Source: JAFAXD01 sp051985675
GTDB lineage: Bacteria; Pseudomonadota; Alphaproteobacteria; Rhizobiales; Xanthobacteraceae
Assembly (NCBI GenBank): GCA_051985675.1
Contig: JBPYFJ010000099.1
Coordinates: forward strand, 1-64,000
Direction of reading: 5' to 3'
Length of the DNA stretch: 64,000 nucleotides
Within the stretch, counting starts at the first letter, position 1; each line of letters starts with the position of its first letter. Positions 24,340-33,200 of the stretch are shown here, in pieces. The position numbers and the translations under genes were made by a program. The notes beneath the pieces are model-generated. The model ran no database searches. It saw nothing but the letters and a program-made list of their open reading frames with translations, and was not told the DNA's origin.

Positions 24340-25545
24340 CTAAGGCTGAACGACTTCATCCTTCAGAATGTCGCCGAAGCGCACCCAGCGCTTGCCGTCC
24401 CATCGCATCAGCTGGAGTTGCTGGACTGGATAATAGTCGGTCGGGCTGGTGTTGACCTTGATCCCGGGCAGCAGCATCGGCAATTCGAAATCACGCAGGT
24501 TGGCCGCTTGCCGCATGATGTTCTCGCGCGAGAGGTCGTTGCCGGCCTGTTTGAGCACCTGCACCATGGTAGCGGCGTAGTTGTAGCCGTTGACAAAATT
24601 CGGCCGGCGGATGTCCTCGTTCGGCAGATATTTCGACATCCATACCTTCCAGGCCTTCATCCCCGGGTCGTCGGCCCAAGCTGGATCGGCCGGATCCTTA
24701 CCGTACGCGGAGGACATCATGCCGATGCTCTTTTCGAGCCCCGCCGGCTCCAGCACGGTCGGTTCGGAGGTTGAGACATTGGCCATGAAGAACATCGGCT
24801 TCCAGCCGAGGCCATAGATCTTGCCGATCGTCTGGACCGCGAAATCCGGGAAGGCGGCGGCAATAAACGCGTCGCACCCCGTCGCCTTGAGCCGAACGAT
24901 CTGCGGGTCGATCGTCTTGTCGGTCGGGTCGTAGGTCGCCTCCTTCACGGTCGCGGCATAACGCTCGCCAATTACGTCGCGCACACCGGCCGGGTAGTCG
25001 CGGCCGAAATCATCGTCCTCATAGAGAATGCAAATCTTTGCGTTCGGATTTTGCGTCAGGATGTAGCGCGTGTAGGCGCGCGCGCCGATCCGATAGCTCG
25101 GGCGTACGCCCCCCATGGTGTAGGGTGTTTCCTTGTAGTTGCCCCAGCGGAACGCACCGCTGCCGATGAAGAGCTGCGGAATTCCTCGTTGGTTGAGATA
25201 TTTCGCCACCGCCAGCTGATTCGCGGTGCCGATTGAACCGAAGATGAAGGCAACCTGCTGCAGTTCGACGAGCTTGCGGGTCTCGTTGCCGGTGCGCCAG
25301 GGCATGTTGCCGTCGTCGACGCTGATCAGGTTGATCCGGCGCCCGTTAATGCCGCCTTGATCGTTGATCATCTTCATGTAGGCGACTTCGGCCACACCGG
25401 GCGCCGAGAGGCGGGAGCCAGGACCCGTGTAGGGCATGGTCTGGCCGATCTTGATTTCCGTGTCGGTTACCCCGGGCGCATTTTGCGCCGCCGCCGGCAG
25501 CGCGAGCGAACAGGCCAGCAAACTGCCGAGCACGATCCGATGCAC
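24340..25545 (-). CDS. Branched-chain amino acid-type (LivK-like) ABC substrate-binding protein
   Basis: 401 residues, GTG start with a GGGGGACATCACA ribosome site. Signal peptide ending ALPAAAQ. Mature part GVTDTEIKIGQTMPYTGPGS and YMKMINDQGGINGRRINLISVDDG are typical of the receptor family ANF (Peripla_BP_6) group. In soil alphaproteobacteria such proteins often bind aromatic acids or amides rather than leucine. No Liv permease or ATPase genes are nearby. Confidence 0.88.
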   Translation of the reverse strand: MHRIVLGSLLACSLALPAAAQNAPGVTDTEIKIGQTMPYTGPGSRLSAPGVAEVAYMKMINDQGGINGRRINLISVDDGNMPWRTGNETRKLVELQQVAFIFGSIGTANQLAVAKYLNQRGIPQLFIGSGAFRWGNYKETPYTMGGVRPSYRIGARAYTRYILTQNPNAKICILYEDDDFGRDYPAGVRDVIGERYAATVKEATYDPTDKTIDPQIVRLKATGCDAFIAAAFPDFAVQTIGKIYGLGWKPMFFMANVSTSEPTVLEPAGLEKSIGMMSSAYGKDPADPAWADDPGMKAWKVWMSKYLPNEDIRRPNFVNGYNYAATMVQVLKQAGNDLSRENIMRQAANLRDFELPMLLPGIKVNTSPTDYYPVQQLQLMRWDGKRWVRFGDILKDEVVQP

Positions 25546-25687
25546 TGTGATGTCCCCCGTTATCGGTCTTGGCTGTCGTCCATCCCGCCCGCCCCAATAT
25601 CACGCATCCGGCCGCTAGTCGCCACGCAAGTTCAATAGAAAATGCCTTAAATTGCCCGTACGCGATATCGGGTCGAGGGCTTCCACG

Positions 25688-26643
25688 TTGCCGATCATTG
25701 CCGCGGTTATCGCCTTGTTCGCGATGTGCACGAGCGCCCCGGCTCAGGATTATCCGGCACGCTCCGTCAAGATCTTTATTCCACTGGCCGCCGGAGGCGG
25801 CGGCGACGTGTTCACGCGCGCGCTCGCCGACGAACTGCAGAAGGCCTGGGGCCAGCCGGTCTTGGTCGAGAACCGGCCGGGCGGGGCCCAGAATGTCGGG
25901 GCCCGCGCCTGCGCGGAAGCACCGCCCGACGGCTACACCATCTGCGTCCTGTCGACGGAAGCGATGATCTACAATCAATTCTCGTTCAAACACCTCGGGT
26001 ACGACCGGAGAAGGATTTCGTCCCGATCATCAACCTGTTCTTCAATACGCTGGCGTTTGTGGTCAACGCCTCGCTCAAGGTGGCGACAATCCAGGAGGTC
26101 GCCGCGCTTGCGAAAGCCAAGCCCGGCACGCTCAGCTACGGCACGTTCGCGTTTCCGGCCGCGCAGTTCATGGAAGAGCTCAAGAAGGATACCGGCGCGG
26201 ACATCGTCCGGGTGCCGTTCCGGGGCGGCGCTGAGATCGTCACCGCACTGTTGTCGGGAACAACGCCGGTCGCGGTGCTGGCGCTCTCCAACATGATCCC
26301 GCAGTTGCAGAGCGGCCGCATCAAAGCCCTGGCGATCATCAGCAAGGAACGCTCGCCGTTGTTCCCCGACGTCCCGACGTTCGCACAGGCCGGCGTCGGC
26401 GACGACTATCCGCCGACGTGGTTTGGCCTGTTCGCGCCCGCCGGTACGCCGCGTCCGATCGTCGTGAAAATCGCGGCCGACGTCGGGCGTATCATAGCGG
26501 GACGCGAATTTCTCCAGCGCATGTATATCGACCGCGGCATCGAGACCGCGGGGGTGACGCTCGACGAGTTCGCGCGCTTCATCGCGCGCGAGCGCGCAAC
26601 CGCCGCGCGGATGATCAAGGACTCGGGTCTGCAGCCGGACTGA
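25688..26643 (+). pseudogene. Tripartite tricarboxylate transporter receptor (Bug/TctC) gene, frameshifted
   Basis: The first frame encodes a signal peptide and the TctC N-terminus (DYPARSVKIFIPLAAGGGGD, then QPVLVENRPGGAQNVG) and runs into wrong-frame sequence after GYD. The neighbouring frame continues the protein at PEKDFVPIINLFFNTLAFVV and reaches a normal C-terminus at 26643. One missing C near 26006 (GACCGGAG where GACCCGGAG is expected) explains it. The rest is well conserved, so the loss is recent or a sequencing error. TTG start at 25688 gives a clean signal peptide with GAGGG upstream; a TTG at 25652 is also possible. No TctAB genes nearby. Confidence 0.85.
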
Positions 26644-26684
26644 ACGGAGAGGCGCACGCCGCTGCGCGACGCGTCACCCAAATG

Positions 26685-26725
26685 AAAAACCGCCCGGGAC
26701 TGGAGGGGCCCGGGCGGTTAGTTTT
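26685..26725. terminator. Bidirectional rho-independent terminator
   Basis: AACCGCCCGGG at 26688-26698 pairs perfectly with CCCGGGCGGTT at 26709-26719 across a 10-base loop. A run of A flanks it on the left and AGTTTT on the right, so it has a U-tract in both directions. It sits between the stops of the TctC-like gene and the convergent small-protein gene. Confidence 0.85.
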
Positions 26726-26749
26726 GCAACGTAAGGTAAAAGATAAAAC

Positions 26750-26965
26750 TCAGCGGACGACCAGCGCACCGTTGCTGGTGTAGATCGCGGGCCTGCCGGC
26801 TTTGACCACCGCGGTAGGCTGGGCCTTGGAAGCCGTTGCGGTCGCGCTGTCGCCACCGACGCGGGCGGTGAGCCCAACCACCGTCACAACCATCGCGGCC
26901 ACGAGGGCAACGCCAACGATCTTGACGTGGGTCATGCGGTCGGCGGTCAAGAGCGAGAAATTCAT
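26750..26965 (-). CDS. Small single-helix membrane protein
   Basis: 71 residues. One hydrophobic helix near 14-32 (VKIVGVALVAAMVVTVVGLTA) followed by a short alanine/threonine-rich exported tail (TATASKAQPTAVVKAG). The MNFSLLTADRMTH-type N-terminus resembles small paralogous proteins of unknown function seen repeatedly in Bradyrhizobium-like genomes, from memory and not checked. The ATG at 26965 has a GGAGAGATTACG ribosome site. A good terminator follows, and a perfect 22-bp palindrome lies 136 bases upstream, so it looks like a regulated single-gene unit. Confidence 0.75.
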   Translation of the reverse strand: MNFSLLTADRMTHVKIVGVALVAAMVVTVVGLTARVGGDSATATASKAQPTAVVKAGRPAIYTSNGALVVR

Positions 26966-27100
26966 CGTAATCTCTCCGCGGTCGCTTAACTATGGGCGCG
27001 GCAAATCACTCCCCGGGCCCGAGTGATAACCTAAATAAAGGGAGGCCTTCGACGGTTCTATTGAACCTAGGATGACCCGCCCTGTCGAAAGGCGTTGCCG

Positions 27101-27122
27101 ACCCTATACCTAGGTATAGGGT
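27101..27122. promoter_or_regulatory. Perfect 22-bp palindrome, likely operator
   Basis: ACCCTATACCT followed directly by its complement AGGTATAGGGT, without a spacer and without mismatch. The size and dyad symmetry fit a binding site for a dimeric regulator, for example of LuxR/FixJ type, though I cannot name one. It lies 136 bases upstream of the small membrane-protein gene. A partial echo, ACCTAGGAT, occurs near 27065. Confidence 0.6.
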
Positions 27123-27158
27123 GGCGGTCGCCAAGCCCGCGTACCTTCTGCTAAGCCG

Positions 27159-27296
27159 CTAGAATTGCATGAAATTCCATTGCAGGCGGGCACCGCGGTG
27201 TTGTAGATCGCACACGATAATCGGCGCCGCCAGCATGTGGGCTCGTTCATCGGCAAAGGCCGCGCACAGACCCATGACAAACACCGCAATCGCCAT
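27159..27296 (-). CDS. Possible 45-residue exported peptide
   Basis: A minus-strand frame starting at an ATG at 27296 encodes MAIAVFVMGLCAAFADERAH and ends at a TAG, with a hydrophobic, signal-like N-terminus. No convincing ribosome site and no recognised family. It begins 22 bases behind the stop of the binding-protein gene at 27318, so it could be read through from it. Chance is a real alternative. Confidence 0.25.
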   Translation of the reverse strand: MAIAVFVMGLCAAFADERAHMLAAPIIVCDLQHRGARLQWNFMQF

Positions 27297-27317
27297 GATC
27301 TCGATCACGACCTCGCG

Positions 27318-28238
27318 CTACGGCACTGCGAGCTTCGAAGGATCGAGTTTGGTGCGCAACATATCTTGCCGGCGGAGCACATCGATCCACCATTGCATCT
27401 GCGCCGGGTCGAGCGTGGTCATAAATCGCGGCAGCTCGGAGGAGCGCACGACCGATTCCGGCAGATTCAGATACTTGGCGATGATGTCTTTGGCTGCGTC
27501 GGGGTTGGCGGCGATGAACGCGCTGGCTTCCGCAATCGCGCGCTGGTAGGCGGCAACCACGCCGGGGTTTTTCTCGGCCCAGGCGCGGGTGCTGGCGTTG
27601 ATCATCTGCATTGCGCCCTCCGGCAGCTCGCCGAAGAAGTAGGACACCACGTGGCCGATTCCGGCGCTAACGACCTGGCTGAGCAGCGGGTCGGGAATGA
27701 TGATCACGTCGACGCGGCCGGACCGCAAGAGATCGCGCATGCTCGGGAACGGCACCTCGACAAAGGTGATCTTCCTGGAGTCGATGCCCTGCTCGCGCAG
27801 CCACTCGCGATACAAGACTTCTGAGATGCTGCCGATGCCGCTCACGCCCGTTCGCTTGCCGACGAGATCCTGCGGCGACTGGATCTCGACCCCGGTGCGC
27901 GCGACCACGGCAGCAGACTTCATTCCGCGGGTCAGCACCGAAAGCCCGGTGAGTGCGGCGAGCTCGATGCCGCTGTCCACAGCCTGCAGGAACACGGGCG
28001 GCGCCAGGGTTCCGATTTGAATCTCGCCAACCACCAGCCCGGGCACGATGACCGAGCCGCCGCGCAGCGCTTTGAGCTCAACATCGAGATCGTGCTTGGC
28101 GAAGAAGTTTTGATCCTTGGCAATGAAGTTTGAGCCGACATCGCTCAACGACGTGTAACCGATGACGATCTTGGTCTGCGCGTGGGCGTGGCCGGCGAGG
28201 ACGAGCGCACCGGCGAGCAAAGACAGGAGGCGTCTCAT
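27318..28238 (-). CDS. NMT1/SsuA-type ABC transporter substrate-binding protein
   Basis: 306 residues. Signal peptide LLSLLAGALVLAGHAHA. Mature protein KIVIGYTSLSDVGSNFIAKDQ, IVPGLVVGEIQIGTLAPP, then a Gly-rich PQDLVGKRTGVSGIGSISEV as in NMT1-type receptors. No transport membrane genes nearby. It follows a NIPSNAP gene by 20 bases on the same strand, so the two are probably one transcript and act on one compound. Confidence 0.88.
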   Translation of the reverse strand: MRRLLSLLAGALVLAGHAHAQTKIVIGYTSLSDVGSNFIAKDQNFFAKHDLDVELKALRGGSVIVPGLVVGEIQIGTLAPPVFLQAVDSGIELAALTGLSVLTRGMKSAAVVARTGVEIQSPQDLVGKRTGVSGIGSISEVLYREWLREQGIDSRKITFVEVPFPSMRDLLRSGRVDVIIIPDPLLSQVVSAGIGHVVSYFFGELPEGAMQMINASTRAWAEKNPGVVAAYQRAIAEASAFIAANPDAAKDIIAKYLNLPESVVRSSELPRFMTTLDPAQMQWWIDVLRRQDMLRTKLDPSKLAVP

Positions 28239-28258
28239 GCTGTCTCCAGGCCCGGTGG

Positions 28259-28678
28259 CTAGCGCGGCGCAGCCGTCGAAGCTTTGAATGCGTCAGTTTC
28301 GTCCTTGGGCCGCGCGTCGTAAGCTGCTCTCGCCTTGATGGCGACCGGCGACTGCAGGAACGACTGATCGGGCTCCGCGGTCGGGTTCAAGATGTCTTCC
28401 AGAATCTTCACCTCGGCCCTGACCATGTGATAGGTCGCGATCGGAAACACGGCATCGCGCTCCGGCGTCGCTTCATAGACGTCGAGCTTGGCCTTGCGGT
28501 CTTCGCGGGACGCGAACGTGCGGATCCAGGTGATCTCGTTCTTCGCGCGGTCCGCCCAGGCGCCGATGACCGGAATTCCATACTTGCGGTGATTGGGCAC
28601 GATCTGCCGGTTGAACAGCTCGAGATAGCTGTCCAGCATTCCGTCGTTGACCGTGTAGGTGCGTACTTCCGCGATCAT
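28259..28678 (-). CDS. NIPSNAP family protein
   Basis: 139 residues. MIAEVRTYTVNDGMLDSYLELF and GIPVIGAWADRAKNEITWIRTF match the alpha-beta ferredoxin-like NIPSNAP domain, found in dimeric small proteins of unclear biochemical role, often next to catabolic genes. No signal peptide, so cytoplasmic. Upstream partner of the NMT1-type binding protein. Its GATCTCCGTGGTGGGG context gives only a modest ribosome site. Confidence 0.85.
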   Translation of the reverse strand: MIAEVRTYTVNDGMLDSYLELFNRQIVPNHRKYGIPVIGAWADRAKNEITWIRTFASREDRKAKLDVYEATPERDAVFPIATYHMVRAEVKILEDILNPTAEPDQSFLQSPVAIKARAAYDARPKDETDAFKASTAAPR

Positions 28679-28957
28679 TCGGATCTCCGTGGTGGGGAAG
28701 CGCGATCATTACCCTCGATTATCCGGGCGCCTGCAAGCCGAATTCTAGCGAGGGATCCAGTCCCCAGCGGCGTTGCGGCATTAGCGCGGATGAGCGCGGC
28801 GCCCATGACCTGAAACCCGCCGGGAGCCTCCGGGCGATCGACCGTAGCCATTTTGCCGCAACAAACGCATTCGCGCGCGATGGGCGCAAAATAGACCGGA
28901 TTTGCGATGATGAGTGGCAGGCGCCAACGTCTGATCTTGGCGTCACTCGAGGTCGGG

Positions 28958-30325
28958 ATGCGCTTTTGGGGGGCGGTTCTCGTCATTGCGCTGGTGCACG
29001 GATCGGGTGTTCGCGCCGATACGCTCAACGAGGCATTGGCGGGCGCCTATGTGCGTAACCCGCGGCTCAATGCCGAGCGGGCGCGATTGCGCGCAACCGA
29101 TGAGAATGTGCCGCAGGCGCTGTCCGGCTATCGGCCGCAGCTCAATGCCGGCCTGAGCACCGGCCTGCAGGGCGTGCGCAACCTGCTCCCCGGTGGCCAG
29201 GCGCTGTGGAATCAGCTGCGTCCGAGCACGGCGGGCGTGACGCTCAACCAGACGGTCTTCAATGGATTGAAGACCGCCAGCGCGGTTCGCCAGGCCGAAG
29301 CGAAGATCAATTCCGGCCAAGCGGACTTGCGTTCGGTCGAGCAGGAGGTGCTGCTCGACGCCGCAACGGCCTATATGGCGGTGCTCTCCGACTTGTCGCT
29401 GGTCGAAGCGCTGCGCGCCAACGTCACGTTCCTGCGCGAATTGCTGGCGACGACCACCAAGCGATACGACGCCGGCGACGTGACACCAACCGACGTCGCG
29501 CAGGCGCAAGCACGCCTGAACCGCGGCCTTGCCGATCTCAACAGCGCCGAGGTTGCGTTGGCGGCAAGCCGCTCGACCTATCTCCAGGTCATCGGCGTGC
29601 CAGCCGCACAGCTCGCCCCGGCGGCGCCGATCGATCCGCTGTTGCCGGGCACGCGCGAGCAAGCCGCCGCGATCGCGGGCCGCGAGCACCCGACCATCAT
29701 CGGCGCAGTGTTTGAAATCGATGTCGCGCAATGGGCGATCCCGATCGCCCAGGCCGGCCTGTTTCCGACCGGCAACCTGCAAGCCAGCGCCTCGACCGCC
29801 AAAGACAACGATCCGACGGTCGACTTCATCAGCCAGAACCAGGCTTCCGTCGCCGGCACGCTGACGGTGCCGGTTTATGACGGGGGACGTACGGCCGCGC
29901 GCGTGCGCCAGGCCAAGGAGATCCTCGGTCAGACCCGGATCTGGCTGGAGCGGGTGCGGGCGCGGGCGCAAACCGCGGTCGCGGCCGCATGGGCGACCAA
30001 CGAGGGCGCGCGGGTCTCCATCGCCGCCGCGGAGTCCGAGGTGAAGGCCGCCACAGTCGCGGTCGCAGGGGTGCAGAAGGAGGCGCAAGCCGGGCATCGC
30101 ACCACGCTGGACGTCCTCAACGCGCAGCAGGATCTGACCGCGGCACACGCCCGGCTGATCGTCGCTCAGCGCGATCGCGTGGTCGCCTCATATACCCTGT
30201 TGAGCGCAATCGGCCGCCTCGATCACAAACGTCTCGGGCTGAAAACGCCCGATTATGACCCGCGAACCCATTACCACCAGGTGCGCGACCTCCCGTATGG
30301 CCTCACGACCCCTTCAGGGCAATAA
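28958..30325 (+). CDS. TolC-family outer membrane efflux protein 1
   Basis: 455 residues from an ATG at 28958, with ribosome site GAGGTCGGG and a following signal peptide (FWGAVLVIALVHGSGVRA). An ATG at 28907 is in frame but would bury the signal. Mature protein begins DTLNEALAGAYVRNPRLNAERARL, the standard TolC repeat start, and the second half repeats the pattern (LDVLNAQQDLTAAHARL). It forms the trimeric outer-membrane channel for efflux. Adjacent paralogue at 30464, then an RND pump. Confidence 0.92.
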   Translation: MRFWGAVLVIALVHGSGVRADTLNEALAGAYVRNPRLNAERARLRATDENVPQALSGYRPQLNAGLSTGLQGVRNLLPGGQALWNQLRPSTAGVTLNQTVFNGLKTASAVRQAEAKINSGQADLRSVEQEVLLDAATAYMAVLSDLSLVEALRANVTFLRELLATTTKRYDAGDVTPTDVAQAQARLNRGLADLNSAEVALAASRSTYLQVIGVPAAQLAPAAPIDPLLPGTREQAAAIAGREHPTIIGAVFEIDVAQWAIPIAQAGLFPTGNLQASASTAKDNDPTVDFISQNQASVAGTLTVPVYDGGRTAARVRQAKEILGQTRIWLERVRARAQTAVAAAWATNEGARVSIAAAESEVKAATVAVAGVQKEAQAGHRTTLDVLNAQQDLTAAHARLIVAQRDRVVASYTLLSAIGRLDHKRLGLKTPDYDPRTHYHQVRDLPYGLTTPSGQ

Positions 30326-30463
30326 ATCGGCCGATTCCGCGTCCCTCGCCGGCCCGCCCCTGCGGCAAATTCGAACTTTCCACGCCGCCGCGCGCTGCGC
30401 ACAATAAATGCCGCAAACCATTGAGACAGCGGGTCGGGCCAAGTTCCGAGTGGGAGTGCGGGG

Positions 30464-31867
30464 GTGGGGTCGTTTGCCGGCTGGCACCAGAGCAGATTGG
30501 TGAGGCTCGCGTGGGGCGCGATCGTCGCCCTTCTGCCGTTCCCGGAACCAAGCGGTGCCGAGAGCCTCCCCGAGGCCCTGACGCAAGTCTATCAGTCCAA
30601 CCCCGTGCTCAACTTCGAGCGCGCCAGGTTGCGGGCGACCGACGAAAACATTCCGCAGGCGCTCGCAGGCTATCGACCGACGCTCAACGGCAACTTCAGC
30701 GCCGGCTATCAGACCCTTAAGAACGGCCTGCCGGACGGCACCTCCCAGTCCGCGAACCTCCGCCCTTGGGTCGCCGGCGTCACCCTCACGCAGCCGCTGT
30801 TCAATGGCTTCAACACCGCGAACTCGGTTCGCCAGGCGGAAGCGCAGGTTCGGTCGGGCCGCGAGCAGCTGCGCAACGTCGAACAGAACGTCTTTGTCGA
30901 CACCGTCGCCGCCTACATGAACGTGGTCGCGGACCAAGCGCTGGTGGAATCGCAGCGCGCCAGCGTGGCGTTCCTGCGCGAGACGCTCAAGACAACGCGC
31001 GTTCGTCTGGATGCCGGCGACGTGACTCCAACCGACGTCGCGCAGGCGGAAGCCCGCTACAACCGCGGGCTTGCGGATCTCAACGCCGCCGAAGTCGCCC
31101 TCGCGGTTGCGCGCGCGACCTACGCGCAACTGGTCGGCGCGCAACCCGGGACGCTGACAGCGGCCGAGCCCATTGACCGCCTTCTGCCGCGCTCGCGCGA
31201 GGAGGCGCTGGCGATGAGCCGCCGCGATCACCCACGGATTGCGGCGGCAACGCACGACGTCGACGTCGCGGTCTCGGCGATCAAGGTCGCGGAGAGCGCG
31301 CTCATGCCGAACGCCAGTCTGCAGGCAAGCGCGTCGCGCAACTTTGAAACCGATACGACGTTAACGACCGTGAGCACCAATCAGGCGTCCGTCATCGGTC
31401 AGGCCAACGTGCCGCTCTACGACGGCGGGCTTGCATCCTCGCAAATACGGCAGGCCAAGGAGCGGTCGTCGCAGGCGCGCATCGTGCTGAGCCAGGTCCG
31501 ATTCGCGATCGACGCAATCCTGGCGATCGCGTGGTCGACCAACGAAGGAGCCAAAGCGGCGATGACCGCCGCCGAGGCCGAGGTCAAGGCGGCAACGATC
31601 GCGCTACGCGGAGTTCAGCGGGAGCAGCAAGCCGGCCAGCGAACCACGATCGACGTGCTAAATGCCAATCAGGATCTGGTGGCGGCGCGCGCGCGGCTGA
31701 TCCTCGCGCAGCGCGACCGGGTTGTTGCGTCCTACACGTTGCTCGCCGCGATCGGGCGTCTCGACCACACCACCCTTCTGTTGAAATCGCCGGGCTACGA
31801 CCCGCAGGTCCACTACACCCAGGTCCGCGACGTCTGGCACGGGCTGCGGACGCCGGACGGCCGCTGA
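30464..31867 (+). CDS. TolC-family outer membrane efflux protein 2
   Basis: 467 residues, GTG start. N-terminal signal (LVRLAWGAIVALLPFPEPSGA) then ESLPEALTQVYQSNPVLNFERARL. It aligns with the preceding gene over its full length, with very similar blocks (RATDENxPQALxGYRP, DAGDVTPTDVAQAxAR, and the end YTLLxAIGRLDH), so the pair arose by tandem duplication. Divergence in the periplasmic coil tips suggests different adaptor partners. About 150 bases ahead of the RND adaptor gene. Confidence 0.92.
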   Translation: MGSFAGWHQSRLVRLAWGAIVALLPFPEPSGAESLPEALTQVYQSNPVLNFERARLRATDENIPQALAGYRPTLNGNFSAGYQTLKNGLPDGTSQSANLRPWVAGVTLTQPLFNGFNTANSVRQAEAQVRSGREQLRNVEQNVFVDTVAAYMNVVADQALVESQRASVAFLRETLKTTRVRLDAGDVTPTDVAQAEARYNRGLADLNAAEVALAVARATYAQLVGAQPGTLTAAEPIDRLLPRSREEALAMSRRDHPRIAAATHDVDVAVSAIKVAESALMPNASLQASASRNFETDTTLTTVSTNQASVIGQANVPLYDGGLASSQIRQAKERSSQARIVLSQVRFAIDAILAIAWSTNEGAKAAMTAAEAEVKAATIALRGVQREQQAGQRTTIDVLNANQDLVAARARLILAQRDRVVASYTLLAAIGRLDHTTLLLKSPGYDPQVHYTQVRDVWHGLRTPDGR

Positions 31868-32016
31868 CGAACACAATCGCGCGTCCAACGCGCAACTGTC
31901 CCGCTCGATCGTACCTGCAAGACATTTCGCCGCAGACCGGCTGATGCAAATCGCTCCGCCACACAGGGCGAGCAGGCTAAACTTCGCTTCTGATAACAAC
32001 GGGCGGGCCTCCCAAC

Positions 32017-33198
32017 ATGAAACTCCGGCGGTCGGTGAGATTTGCGTGGTTATGCGTGTCCGTGCCCACGGCCGCTATTCTCGGCATCGCAATGCTGGCG
32101 CTCATCGTACCTGGGCATGCCGAGCCGACGGAGCCGCCAAAAGCCGATAGTGCAGCGGCGGGAATTCTGATCCGTCTGGACGAGCGTGCCTTGCGGGCGG
32201 CGGGCATCGTGGTTGAGGCGGTTGCGCGCGAGCACGGCGGCGCCGATTTCGCGCTGCCTGGCAACATGGTGATCCCGCCCGGACAAGTGCACGTGGTCGC
32301 GGCACCCGCGGCAGGCCTGGTCGATGCCCTGCTAGTGTCGGCCGATGAGCCGGTGAAGACCAACCAGCCGGTTGCGACGCTGCGCTCGCCGACGATTGTC
32401 GAAGCCCAACAGCAATTCCTTGCAGCGATCGCCGACGAGTCGCTGGCCACCGACCGACTGCGCCGCACGCAACTGCTGATCGAAGGCAAGGCCATACCGG
32501 AACGCGAGCTCAACATCGCGCAGGCCGAGTCGGCGCGCGCCCGGGCGCGGCTCGACGAGCGCACCCAGCTGTTGAGCCTGATGGGGCTGAGCGATACGCA
32601 GATCACAGAGTTGCGGACGACGCGACGCATCGTCCCCACGGTCACGATCTACTCCCCGATCAACGGTACGGTGGTCAAGCGCCATACCAGTCCGGGCGAG
32701 CGAATCGACGCGGCCGCGCCCCTGTTCACCATCGCGGAACTCGATCCGCTGTGGGTAGAACTGCAGGTCCCGGCGGCCCGGCTGCCCAACCTCACGGTCG
32801 GCTCGGAGGTCTCGTTGCCGGCCCAACGCGCGCGCGGCAAGATCATCCGCATCGGCCGCACCGTGGATCCCGCAACCCAATCCGCCGTCGCGGTTGCCGA
32901 AGTCGGCACCGAGGGCGCCAGTGTTTGGCCTGGGCTCGCCGTCAGCGCGACGATCATCGTCGGCTCGCAGATCGCCGACTCGGACTGGAGCGTGCCCCTG
33001 CAGTCGGTGGTGCGCCACCGCGACCGCAACTGGGTATTCGTGCGCGTGCCCGAAGGCTTCCGGGCGCTGCCGGTGCAGGTCGTGAGCGAGTCGGCGCGCG
33101 GGGTCTGGATTCGCGCTCACCTGCAGCCGGGTGATCGGGTCGCGACCAGCGGCATCATCGCGCTGCTCGCCGGGCTCGCGGGCGCCGACCAGGAGTAA
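32017..33198 (+). CDS. RND efflux periplasmic adaptor, CzcB/CusB-like
   Basis: 393 residues. N-terminal hydrophobic segment (FAWLCVSVPTAAILGIAMLALI) followed by the membrane-fusion layout: beta-barrel strand ALPGNMVIPPGQVHVVAAPAAG, lipoyl half-motifs (GLVDALLVSADEPVKTNQPVATL and TIYSPINGTVVKRHTSPGERI), and a coiled-coil hairpin (ADESLATDRLRRTQLLIEG). This matches heavy-metal RND adaptors. It lies two bases before the pump gene and is translated with it. Confidence 0.9.
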   Translation: MKLRRSVRFAWLCVSVPTAAILGIAMLALIVPGHAEPTEPPKADSAAAGILIRLDERALRAAGIVVEAVAREHGGADFALPGNMVIPPGQVHVVAAPAAGLVDALLVSADEPVKTNQPVATLRSPTIVEAQQQFLAAIADESLATDRLRRTQLLIEGKAIPERELNIAQAESARARARLDERTQLLSLMGLSDTQITELRTTRRIVPTVTIYSPINGTVVKRHTSPGERIDAAAPLFTIAELDPLWVELQVPAARLPNLTVGSEVSLPAQRARGKIIRIGRTVDPATQSAVAVAEVGTEGASVWPGLAVSATIIVGSQIADSDWSVPLQSVVRHRDRNWVFVRVPEGFRALPVQVVSESARGVWIRAHLQPGDRVATSGIIALLAGLAGADQE

Positions 33199-33200
33199 GC

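Larger units (their letters stand above)
26966..27317. other. Intergenic region with perfect palindrome
   Basis: About 350 bases without a firm gene. It carries the promoter region of the small membrane protein on its left side, the 22-bp palindrome at 27101-27122, and a weak 45-codon frame at 27159-27296 on the minus strand, both listed separately. The left part is comparatively AT-rich (GTGATAACCTAAATAAAGG near 27022). Confidence 0.5.

Noticed and set aside
28675..29028. 117-codon minus-strand frame between NIPSNAP and TolC 1, with a CVCC motif
   Set aside because: No ribosome site, no family similarity and overlap with both neighbours; treated as chance.
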